Below are positions 32,621 through 42,400 of a stretch of DNA of 64,000 bases, piece after piece. This DNA is from Nitrosopumilaceae archaeon. GTDB lineage: Archaea; Thermoproteota; Nitrososphaeria; Nitrososphaerales; Nitrosopumilaceae. The position numbers and the translations under genes are program-made. The DNA is taken from contig UYNY03000031.1 of assembly GCA_900620265.3 (NCBI GenBank), forward strand, positions 21,308 to 85,307, written 5' to 3'. Position 1 is the stretch's first letter, and each line of letters starts with the position of its first letter. The notes beneath the pieces were generated by a model. It had not been told where the DNA came from. It worked only from the letters and a program-made list of their open reading frames with translations, and searched no databases.

Positions 32621-34090
32621 GTGCAGTACATAGAGAGGAGGTACGTGCGCAGGGGGGCCGTCGAGTCGCGCAGGTACCAGGTGGACCTTGCCGCCCAGGC
32701 CGTCGCCGAGAACTGCATCGTGGTGCTGCCGACCGGGCTGGGCAAGACGGCAGTCGCGCTGCTGGTCGCAGCAGAGTACCTCTCAAGGGGCACGGGCGTC
32801 CTCTTTTTGGCGCCGACAAGGGTGCTTGCCGGGCAGCACCAAGAGTTCATGGAGGGCGGCCTCACCATCGACGACATCACGCTGGTGACCGGCGAGGACC
32901 CGCCAAAGAAGAGAAAGAAGGCGTGGGCGGCAAGCCTTGTCTGCGCGACCCCGGAGATAGCAAGGAACGACCTTGAGAGGGGGCTGGTTCCCGCCGATCA
33001 ATTCGGGGCCGTCATATTCGACGAGGTGCACAGGACGGTCGGCGACTATGCGTACTCTGTGATAGCCGACAGGTTCTGGGACGCGGGGGCCCGGATGGTC
33101 GGCATGACGGCGACCCTGCCGAGCGAGAAGGCAAAGGCGAGCGAGATAATCAGCCGCCTGCGCGCCTCGCGCGTCGCAGAGATGAGGGAGGACGACCCGG
33201 AGGTCAAAGAGTTCACGCACCAGACCAGCGTAGAGTACGTCTCGGTGAGCCTGCCCCCGGAGCTGATCTCGGTCCAGGCCCATCTCAGGGCGGCCCTTGA
33301 CAGGAGGTACTCGGAGCTGCGCGCAAACCCGCGGCTGAAGATCGGGCAGCAGTCGGTCTCTGCCCTGCTGCGGATCCGCCCGTTCGTGATAACAAAGGCG
33401 AGGGGGTCTGCAAGGGCGCTCTTTGAGGCCATACGGCTGCACCACGCGCTCGCCATGCTAGAGGCGCACGGGACGACGCCGTTCCTGCGGTTCTGCGAGA
33501 GGACGAGGGAGAAGCGGGGGGCGGCGCCGCTCTTCCGCGACGTGGACGTCGATACTGCCATCCGGCTCGCGCGGGAGGCCAGCGGGTCGGGGATCGAGCA
33601 CCCAAAGCTCAAGAAACTGGTGGAGATAATGGGGTCGACCACCGAGAGGACGCTGATATTTGCAAGCTATCGCGATACCGTGGGGGTGATACGGTCGGCG
33701 CTCGAGGAGGCGGGGATGCCGTCAGTCGCGCTCGTCGGCAAGGCCGGCGAGACGGGTCTTGGGCAGAGGGGGCAGGCGAGGGCCGTGCAGGGGTTCAGGG
33801 ACGGGCAGTACCGCGCGATGATAGCCACGCGCGTCGGCGAGGAGGGGCTTGACATATCGGAGGTGGGGCAGGTCATATTCTATGACAACGTGCCAAGCTC
33901 GATACGGTTCGTGCAGCGCAGGGGGAGGACGGGCAGGAGGAGCGACGGCCGGCTGGTCGTGCTGGTCGCAAAGGGGACCATCGACGAGACGTACAGGTGG
34001 ATAGGGGAGCGCAAGGTAAAGGCCGCAAGAACCATGGGGGAGAAGATGTCCGGGATGATAGAAAAGGGCGGGCTTGACGGGTACATGTGA
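32621..34090 (+). CDS. Hef/FANCM-type superfamily 2 helicase
   Basis: 489 residues from a GTG at 32621; a CTATATAC element is centred 26 bases upstream. Motif I is VLPTGLGKTAVALLVAAEYL; motif II is FDEVHRTVGDYAYSVI; motif III is GMTATLP; motif VI is FVQRRGRTGRRSDGR. The insert between the two helicase domains is typical of Hef/Mph1/FANCM. These helicases process stalled forks and branched DNA. The C-terminal XPF-type nuclease of euryarchaeal Hef is absent; the protein stops shortly after the helicase. Confidence 0.93.
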   Translation: MQYIERRYVRRGAVESRRYQVDLAAQAVAENCIVVLPTGLGKTAVALLVAAEYLSRGTGVLFLAPTRVLAGQHQEFMEGGLTIDDITLVTGEDPPKKRKKAWAASLVCATPEIARNDLERGLVPADQFGAVIFDEVHRTVGDYAYSVIADRFWDAGARMVGMTATLPSEKAKASEIISRLRASRVAEMREDDPEVKEFTHQTSVEYVSVSLPPELISVQAHLRAALDRRYSELRANPRLKIGQQSVSALLRIRPFVITKARGSARALFEAIRLHHALAMLEAHGTTPFLRFCERTREKRGAAPLFRDVDVDTAIRLAREASGSGIEHPKLKKLVEIMGSTTERTLIFASYRDTVGVIRSALEEAGMPSVALVGKAGETGLGQRGQARAVQGFRDGQYRAMIATRVGEEGLDISEVGQVIFYDNVPSSIRFVQRRGRTGRRSDGRLVVLVAKGTIDETYRWIGERKVKAARTMGEKMSGMIEKGGLDGYM

Positions 34091-34256
34091 GGGATTGCGC
34101 GCCGTTGCGCGTGATAGGGGGCATTGCCAGAGTGCAAGACTCGCGCCATGATCCGCGCCGTGACACGGATTCGTACGGCACCACGCTGTACGGGAGATCC
34201 GTGCTACGGGGCGATCCTTTTGTTATTAGCGGGATCACAGTCCCACATCTAGCCGT

Positions 34257-34835
34257 CTACCGGGCAGGGTCCGGCCGCGGCGTGCCGGAACCGCCGGCAA
34301 GGCCGAGGGATCGGAGCAGCCTCATGCCGTCCTCTGCCTCGCTTCCTGTCATGTCCCACCCGAGCCCCCCGGCCATGCGGGCCGCCTCGACAGGCGAGCA
34401 GTCCCTGCCCGCCGCGCCGTGCCTTGCGGCCGCAAAGTGCAGCATCGCCGCGTGGTAGAGGGGCTCTGACCGGAGGCCGCAGTGGGACCGGCACTCTTTG
34501 ACGATCTCTGATATCACGCCGTACGTGGCGCCGTGCTCGCTCACGGCGGCCTCGGCGCACTCCCGCCCGTCCTCGGTGAGGCGGTATACAAAGCCGTTGT
34601 TGCTCCAAGACGCCATGTCGACGTATATGAGGACGAACGACGAGAGATCCACCAGTGCCCCCGCCAGGCCGCCGCTGTACGGGCCGTAATGGAGGGCCCT
34701 GTAGTCGCGGATCCCAAGTCCGGGGATCCTCTGGGCCTGGAAGTAGAGCAGCTTTTGCATGGCAAGCTTGCCGGTGATTGTCCCGCCGCACGCGTGAAGG
34801 GTCATCTCTATCGCGTCGTAGATGGTCGCGGCCAC
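34257..34835 (-). CDS. GPYS-family protein A (Panacea/YwgA-like)
   Basis: 192 residues. KLLYFQ at 28-33 and HYGPYS at 49-54 give a signature like the Panacea (DUF4065) and YwgA families, which pair with toxins or sit in mobile regions. Residues 55-90 (LVDLSSFVLIYVDMASWSNN) look like a winged-helix wing. The rest is helical. It is a close paralog of the gene at 35573 (shared MAATIYD, TAMQKLLYFQ-type start, VYRxxExGxxCA). A TTTTTATC element is centred 27 bases upstream. No function is proven. Confidence 0.65.
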   Translation of the reverse strand: MAATIYDAIEMTLHACGGTITGKLAMQKLLYFQAQRIPGLGIRDYRALHYGPYSGGLAGALVDLSSFVLIYVDMASWSNNGFVYRLTEDGRECAEAAVSEHGATYGVISEIVKECRSHCGLRSEPLYHAAMLHFAAARHGAAGRDCSPVEAARMAGGLGWDMTGSEAEDGMRLLRSLGLAGGSGTPRPDPAR

Positions 34836-34957
34836 GGGCGGCGGCGGGGGCAGTCCCGATAAAAACGTGTCCCGGCGGCGGGGCGATCGCGGTACCGCGT
34901 ACCTAGACAGATCCTGCCCAGGTATCTTGATATGTGGATCGGGCGGGCGCGGGCCGC

Positions 34958-35554
34958 ATGCACGAGGACGAGGGGATCGCAGACCCGGGCAGGTACATCA
35001 TCGACGACGTCGACGCGTCCGTCATCGTGCTGGCCGGGACGGGCGGGGTGCCGGTCAACGGGAGTACAAAGATGCAGTTGGCGTTCTTCCTGATGGCCGA
35101 TGACATACCGGGGTTTGCCGACCAGGTGGGCTTTGTGCCGCACAGGCTCGGGCCGTACAGCGAGGTCATCGCCAACAGGTGCGCCGTGCTTGCCAGGGAG
35201 GGGGCCGTGCGCGACGACGGGGAGACGATCTTGCTCACGGGCCTAGGCGCGTAGCTGTATGAGGGGACCGGGGCCCGGCTGGACGCCAGGTACCTTGAGG
35301 CCATGGACGTGTACAAGAAGATGATGAACCCGATGGAGCACGACATGCTGCTGGCATACGTGTACCTGATGTACCCGAACATGTCGTACAGGTTGGACGA
35401 CTATGGGCGCATAGTCAAGAACAGGAAGGAGCTGGTAATGTCGCTGATCAAGGACAGGAAGATCAGCTCCCAGCGCGGGTCAGAGCTGTGGGGAGTCTCG
35501 CACTCGGTCGTCATTGCAGAGATGAACAAGAGAAGGATGCAGGTGCTCAGGTGA
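34958..35554 (+). pseudogene. GPYS/UPF0175-like protein B, interrupted by in-frame TAG at codon 99
   Basis: The frame from the ATG at 34958 runs to TAG at 35252-35254 (codon 99) and continues unbroken to TGA at 35552-35554. The first part has MQLAFFLMADDIPG and RLGPYSEVIANR; the part after TAG has MNPMEHDMLLAYVYLMYPN and a UPF0175-like end (LIKDRKISSQRGSELWGVSH). The intact paralog at 46.86-47.38 kb has both halves in one protein. So this is a disrupted gene, a readthrough gene, or a sequence error. An AT-rich element (TTGATATG) lies about 28 bases upstream. Confidence 0.65.
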
Positions 35555-35572
35555 GCTCCACGCCGGGCCGGA

Positions 35573-36115
35573 TCACCTTGTAAGATCCAGAGACCTGAGC
35601 AGCTTGGCCCCAGCCCGTGCGTCTGATGGATCCATCCGCCATGCTGACTCCACCATTGAGGACATTTGATCCGCATCATAGCCGTGCTCGTCGTTTTCCA
35701 CCATTATATGGTGCGACTTGGCGGCGCATGACATTACGATCCCACGTAGGCCGCACGCATCCCTGCACATTTGCACGATCCCGCATATCTGATCGTACGT
35801 GGCGGCGTATTTTTCGGCCGCCCTCCTGGCGCACCCCTCGCCGCCCTCTGAAAATCTGTACACGTAGCCGTCGTTGCCCCATGATCTCAGCTCGATCCGT
35901 ATGAGATCAAACGACGCGAGGGAGAGCAGGGCACCCTGCACATTGCGGCTGAACGGCCCATAGTAACGGTGGACGTGGTCGTTGATCACGGCATGTACCT
36001 CCGGGATCTTCAGGGACTGGAAGTAGAGCAGCTTTTGCATGGCCGTGCTGCCCGTGACGGTCCCGCCGCACGCGACCATCGTCATCTGGATAATGTCGTA
36101 TATGGTCGCGGCCAT
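35573..36115 (-). CDS. GPYS-family protein C (Panacea/YwgA-like)
   Basis: 180 residues, paralog of protein A. MAATIYDIIQMTMVACGGTV leads to AMQKLLYFQS and HRYYGPFSRN (Phe replaces Tyr of GPYS). DGYVYRFSEGGEGCARRAAE follows. The TTATTAACC element is centred 26 bases upstream. It converges on protein B with an 18-base gap. Probably a small DNA-binding or antitoxin-like protein by family resemblance; not proven. Confidence 0.65.
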   Translation of the reverse strand: MAATIYDIIQMTMVACGGTVTGSTAMQKLLYFQSLKIPEVHAVINDHVHRYYGPFSRNVQGALLSLASFDLIRIELRSWGNDGYVYRFSEGGEGCARRAAEKYAATYDQICGIVQMCRDACGLRGIVMSCAAKSHHIMVENDEHGYDADQMSSMVESAWRMDPSDARAGAKLLRSLDLTR

Positions 36116-36178
36116 CGCCGGGGGGCGGGACGGCGCGGTTAATAAGAATTCGCGGGCGGCGGGCCCCCGGATCCGGCC

Positions 36179-36457
36179 CTAGCCGGTCCTGCGGATCACG
36201 TGGTACCCGAACTGCGACCTCACGGGGCCCGACGTGCCGCCGACCGACAGCGAGAAGGCCTCCCTTTCAAACTCCTTTACCATCGCGCCCCTCCCGAACC
36301 ACCCAAGGTCGCCGCCCCGCCTGGCGCTGCCGCCGTCGATCGAGACGGCCCTTGCGACTGTGGCAAATTTCTCGCCCCCGTCAAGGCGGGCAATGACCCC
36401 CTCGGCCTCTGAGAGCTTTTTGACCAGTATGTGCGAGCACTTTACCTTGGATGACAT
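36179..36457 (-). CDS. Single-domain parvulin peptidyl-prolyl isomerase
   Basis: 92 residues, one parvulin domain. KCSHILVKK starts the fold; SIDGGSARRGGDLGWFGRGA, FEREAFSL and QFGYHVIRRTG complete it. Single-domain parvulins of this kind have been studied in Cenarchaeum and Nitrosopumilus. They speed cis-trans proline isomerisation. No signal peptide. The ATG overlaps the stop of the giant surface protein (TAATG), so it is co-translated as the second gene of that transcript. Confidence 0.95.
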   Translation of the reverse strand: MSSKVKCSHILVKKLSEAEGVIARLDGGEKFATVARAVSIDGGSARRGGDLGWFGRGAMVKEFEREAFSLSVGGTSGPVRSQFGYHVIRRTG

Positions 36458-39400
36458 TACTCGTACGACTCTAGGTACTCGAGGGCCAGCTGCTCTGAGA
36501 TGCGGAGCTTTTCGAGCACCACCGGGTCCTTTAGCTTTTCGACCCTGACGGGCGCGTCAATGCTGAACGACTCGCCGACCTCGCTCCGTATCGACTCTGC
36601 GTCAAAGACGAGGGCCGCCTTCCTCCGCTCCTCCTCCACCAGGTCGGCAAAGCTGCCGTGGCTGCGGGTCATCACCGAGACGTGCGGGTCCGCCAGCCTC
36701 TCAAAGCCGGCCTGGGTCAGCTGGAACCACGACCCGTACGAGTTGCGCAGCCACGCGAACCCGTCCTGGTCGGTCCATACGTCGTACCTGCGGTCGTCCT
36801 GGACGAGGTGGTACGTCTCGACGGGGTGCTGGTTGCCCCGCTTGATTGTAAAGGTGGCAGTCTTTGCAGGCAGGGTCGGCTCGCCGGTGAACTCTACGCC
36901 GTCGTTGACATAGGTGGTCGTCTCGCGCCGCTCCACGTCCATGGCCGATATCGCCATCACGTCGGACTTTAGCGGGGCCGTCACCGCGAACGAGATGGTA
37001 AACTCGTGGCAGGTGATCTCCTGCTCTGCGTTGCACTTTTTCTTCTCGACGGTGGCAGAGGTCACGTCCACGTCGACCAGCTCGTCAGGCTGCTCGTGCC
37101 GGACGGCCACGATCTCGTACTCGGCCTCGAGGTCATAGTTCGGTATGACGTCCACGTAGATGTGGGCCTCGGCGTCGGTGAACCTGGAGAGGTCCGGCAC
37201 GCCGAGCGAGAGGGTCATCGTCTCCAGGTGGACGGGGGCGTACGCCTTCATGGTGACCGTGTTCACCTGGCCTATCTCGGAGGACTGCCTCGCAAAGTCG
37301 ACGTGGAAGTTGTCAGTCACATCGAACGTCCTCCCGTTGAACGAGAACCCCTGGGTGACCCGCAGCTCGTTGCTGTCCCACGTCCTGCCGAACGTGGGGT
37401 TGAGCTTCCAGTCCTCCTCGGAGCTCCGCTTTATGATCAGTATGTCCAGCGAGACGCGGGAGGCCAGCTGCGGGTCGGCGTTGTCCTCGCAGTCGTACAG
37501 GGCCACGTACCTGCCGGCGGGGGCCTTTCTGATGAACTCGGCGACGGTCAGGCCGTTCTCAAGGTCGATGTCGGCCCTCTCTGGGATCCCGTACCGGATC
37601 GTGTTGGTCAGCACCTTTAGGACGGCCCCGGCCTCGTTGGCATCGACCCTGTTGCTGACTGCCACGTCTATCCTGCCGTCCCCGAGCCTCGCCTCTGGTA
37701 TCTTTAGCGGGGTCTCGTCGATGAACGCGGCCGCCGTTATCAGCGGGATGAGCGGGTCGCCGTCCTGCGAGGTGCACTTTATCTGCGTCTCGTCGAACTT
37801 TGCGCCCGGAGCCTGGGTGATCCTCATGGACCCGAAGAAGGGCTCGTCCTTGAAGGTGAACGTGGGCCGCTCGCGGGCCCGCTGCTCCTCCGGGGCCTCC
37901 TCGACCACGGTGACCAGCCTCGTGACCGGCGCGGCGGATCCCGCCCCGTCGATCGAGCAGGTATACTCTACCATGTACTCGCCCAGCTCGCTCGTCTGCA
38001 CGCGGTCGCCGCCGACGGTCGCGTTGGTCGCCATCGGGTTCTGGAACGTGCCGCGCGGGTCGAGGCAGACTGCGCCCGGCTCAAGATACAGCTCGCCCTG
38101 CTCCAGCGTGACCTCGTCGACGCCGGATATGGTCAGGTTGTCGGCCCGCACGTACTGGTGCAGGATGATCGAGGGGGCGTTCCTGGTGCTCACCACGGAC
38201 GTCCAGTTCATCACGCGGTTGTCAAAGTTGTCGCGGCAGCTGAACGTGGCGTTCATCTCGCCCACGTACTCTGGGCGCGGCTGGTCTATGACGCCAAGAT
38301 AGCTGTGGAAGTAGGTCCTGACGAACGACTTTGCCGGGAGGCGCTCGTAGGGGGGCTCCGGCGGCTCCAGCGGCGACGGCAGGCCCGCCGGGAACACGCC
38401 GTATCCTGGCGGGTCGTACGACGCCGGGTTGGCAAGCGGTATGTCGGTCGTCGACGTCCTCGGATCCGGCAGGTTGTCCGTGCAGGTGGCGCCGATGTCC
38501 ATGAACTCCGCGCTCGGATCCAGCAGGTACAGGGGCCACGACGGGACGCCGCCGGTGTCAAGGTCCACGAGTATCTTGGGCGGGACCTCGTCCCGGACGA
38601 CCTGGAGATCGCCGGTGGTGGAGTTGTCATACCCGTACCTGTCCACGCACTCGTAACTGACTTCGTTACTGCCAAGCTTCGTCTTGTCTATGCCCGCGTT
38701 CGAGACGGGTTCTGCCGTCGTCTCAAAGTTGCCCTGCAGCAGGTCGCGGCAGATACCAATTGGCAGCACGACCGTCTGGTTCTGTATGGTGAACGAGGGA
38801 TCCACGATATCGATCTTTGGTGGGGACCGGTCGCGCACCTTTATCACCCACGTCTCAGTCCTCGTGTTGGGGGGCGTCTCGCTGTCAGAACACGTCATCT
38901 GGAACCCCCAGTCACCCGGTAACGGGCGGTCAAAGTCGATGGTGCCGCCAAGCGTGTGGCCCCCGACAATCATGCCGTTCTTGCCGTCAATGTCGGTCGC
39001 CAGATTTCCAAGCGGCACGATTGCCGCGGGATCCATTGCGCCCATCTGCCCGGCCTGGTCCATACACCCGTAGGAGGGCCTCGTCCCCGTGTCAAAGACG
39101 GTGATGGGCTCGGCCGCCTCCGCCTCTGTGTTGTTGGCAAAGTTGGGCACTATCTCGGGGGCGGTCCTGTCCTTTACGTCTACCCATCGGGTCACCTCTA
39201 CTGCGTCGTTGCCGTCGCTGTCGGTGCAGGTATAGTTGTGCCTCTGCATGCCGAGCGTGTACAGGTCGACCCCCGCCTCGAACCCGGCGTCCTTTGTGGG
39301 ATCGGTGAGATCCGTGCATGTTGCCCCGGGGTCAAGGTCCCCGTACGGCAGCACGTCGTCGGCGGCCACGTCCGACGGGCGCGGGACGTGGTCCACCTCG

Positions 39401-42400
39401 TGCGGGTTCTTGCCCGGCTCCTTGAGCGTGATGACGGGCGGCACCAGGTGGGCGGCCGGCCCCTGCGCCGCATAGCACTCGGGGGCGCTGGTGGGGAGGG
39501 ATCCCATGACCTCCCGCGTCCTGTTCATGTCGGGCGGCTCGACGTAGATTGGGCGCCCGTTCGGGGTCAGTATGGTGGGGCCCTTGAACGAGTCAAAGCT
39601 GGCAAGGTGGCCCAGCAGTATGTCGTTGATGCTGATGAACCTTGCCGACTTTTGCTGCTGCGCCACCGTGACGTCCGCCTTTGATATCACCGCCCTGAGG
39701 GTGAGCGGGGTCTCGTCGTTCTCCTGGATGAGGTCCATCGCGATGGTGGGGACTGTAAACGAGGTGGTACTGCCGCTTATCTGGAAGTCAAAGATCTCTA
39801 TGTGGTCAATGCTGCTCTGCACCTGGTAGTACGCTATGGACTGGTTGTCGGGGATCCCCGTGTGGTCGAGGGTGACTGACATGGACCTGTCGCCGTTGAT
39901 GGAGGTGTCGAATATGACCGCGTTCTCCATGGCCACGTCAGAGCACGCGGTGGTCACATCCTGCGGGTCCGTAAAGTACCCGGGGATCATCGGCAGCGCG
40001 AGTATCTCGACGGACATACTCACCCTCTGTGCGGCGCCGTTAATGCTGTTGACGCTGTTGTCGTCGCACTCAAAGTCGCGCGTGTACGTGCCCGGCGTCG
40101 ATGTGTCAAGAGGCGGCATGCTGTCGGTGACGACCGGGTCGAACTGGCTGCCTCGGTCGCGGACATCGTCGGTGCATTTTACCGTCGGCCACTCGAAGTT
40201 GATGTTCTGGTTGCTCCTGAACTCGGTCGGGCCCGCGTACACCAGCGTCGGGGGTACCTGATCCAGTATGTGGTACGCATCCACATACCGGATGGGGTGG
40301 TTTCCGCCAGTCTGCACGTTTGTAGTGGTGGTCGTTCCGTCGGCCCGTATCAGTATCGGTATGGGACGGGACAGCAGAACCGAATCATAGTTGAACGAGC
40401 TGAACGTCTTGTACTCTTCCACGCCGATCGCAGGATGCTCTATTCTCGTCCTGGCAACATCTCGCTCTTGGGAGTGTGTGGCCAATGCGACCCTGAACGA
40501 GGTCTCCGCAGGGTCATCTGCGATGACCTTCAGTATCTCCTCCGGAACGGTGGCGGAGGCTGTTATTTTGAAATTAGCAGCCGTACGTGCATTAGTTTCA
40601 GTGGAAGTATAGTTATAGATTGCAAGCCACTTGTTGCCTCCTACAAGCCCGATCTCTATATAGGCTATCGCCAGGCCCCTGCCGTTGTTCTGGGAGGGAT
40701 CCTTTTCAATCGAGACGGTCAGGCCGTCGCTTCCGTATGATAGCTCATTTAGCACTTCCGTATCCCTTGATCCACTAGTCGTTCCGGTAGATCTGTCAGG
40801 AGTCCTCGGGTAGAGCGGCCTGTCGGGCAGCACGATCACCGTCCTCATCTCGGATGTGGACTTTGACCTTGTGGGATCGGTGCACGTTATAGTGACCGTC
40901 TTTGTCCCGTGGCTGTCTATCGTGTCCACATCGCCTGCCACGATGTTCGACCTGTCGATCGGGTTGTCATCCCGGTCGAGGCACGTCCCCAGCGGGTCGG
41001 TATACGGGACGCTGTCGTTCCTGATCACGGTGATCGGGTTCGGGCCCGTAAGCGTCAGCTTTGGCGAGTCCGCGTCGGGCACCGACCCCATCCTGCTCGC
41101 CGTGCTGCCGGCCCCGGTGTTCATGGCAAGGTCCGTGCACGTGTACGTGAACGTGTAATCACCCCCCGAGTTCTTGTCAAACGCGGGCGTGGACGTGATG
41201 GTGAGCGTCTCGGCGTTGGTCAGGTTGCCGTCCACGTTGTCCCGGCAGACGACCCCCGGCTCTACAAGGTCCTCACCGGACGGGAACGTAATGCCGGATG
41301 TCGGCCCGGTCAGAAATATATCCGGGGCCTCTGTATCCGTGACAGGCACCACGTCGACTATCCTCTTGTCCCACGCCGCCTGCCCGACGCCGTCCTGGCA
41401 GGTATAGTCAATCACGTACCTGCCCACGGTCGTAATGTCCACCTTGCCCGATGCCACGGGATCGATGTGCACTGACACCGAGTCCGTGCAGGCGGCGCCC
41501 GGGTCGTGCCACCTCTGACCGCCGTTCCCCTCTGGTATCTCCAGGTACCGCCCGCCGATCACCTGGAGGAACGGCGGGTGCGTGTCGGCGTTGCTGAACA
41601 TGGCATTGTTTGAGGTGGGGGTTAGGGTCAGCGTATTGGTATTTCCGGCCGCGTCGGTGCACCGGAGTACTATGGTTACCGTCGTAGTGTGCGCGGCACG
41701 GTGATCCGGCAGCACCGTCGTGACCCCGCCGGAGGTCGACGAGATCACATCAGATGGAAACCCGTCCCCGTTGACATCGTCGCTGCACGTTATGTCAAGG
41801 CCCGCATAATGGACGCCCTGCCCTCGGATCGTCGAGGGCCCCGTCGCCATATCGAACGTCGGCCGGGTCGTGTCCTCTGCCGGCGAGTCCTCCACCACCA
41901 CCTTCCTGTGCACCTCCGTGGAATCAAAGCCGGCGCACCAGAACCGGGTTGTGTGCTCCTTTGCAACGTCTGCCACGGCCGTCCCGTTGTTCAGGACGTC
42001 CAGGAACCCGCCGTCCGGATCCACGCATATGGCACCGGCGTCGCGGTAGGTGGTCCCCGTTGCCACGACCACGCGCGGGAACCCGACAAGCTCTATCGTG
42101 GGATCCTCGGGGTCTATGACCCCCCCGCTCCGCACAAGCGCGTCGGCCGCCTGGCCGCTTATGGTGCACGCATAACTGACCGTGCCGGCTCCGACGGCGT
42201 TGATGTTAAAGTTGGTCCGATCCCTTGTCACCGTCCCGACGGCGCCATCGCCGTTGAGGCAGACCACGTCCCTTGGGTCAAAGTCAGGCAGCCCCGCGCC
42301 CTTTGGATTTACCAGCAAGTCGGTCGTGTTGAGTATCAGCACCGGCTTTGCGCCGCCGACCTTTATCGAGCGCGTCGCCTCCTCCGTGTGCGTCCCGTCG

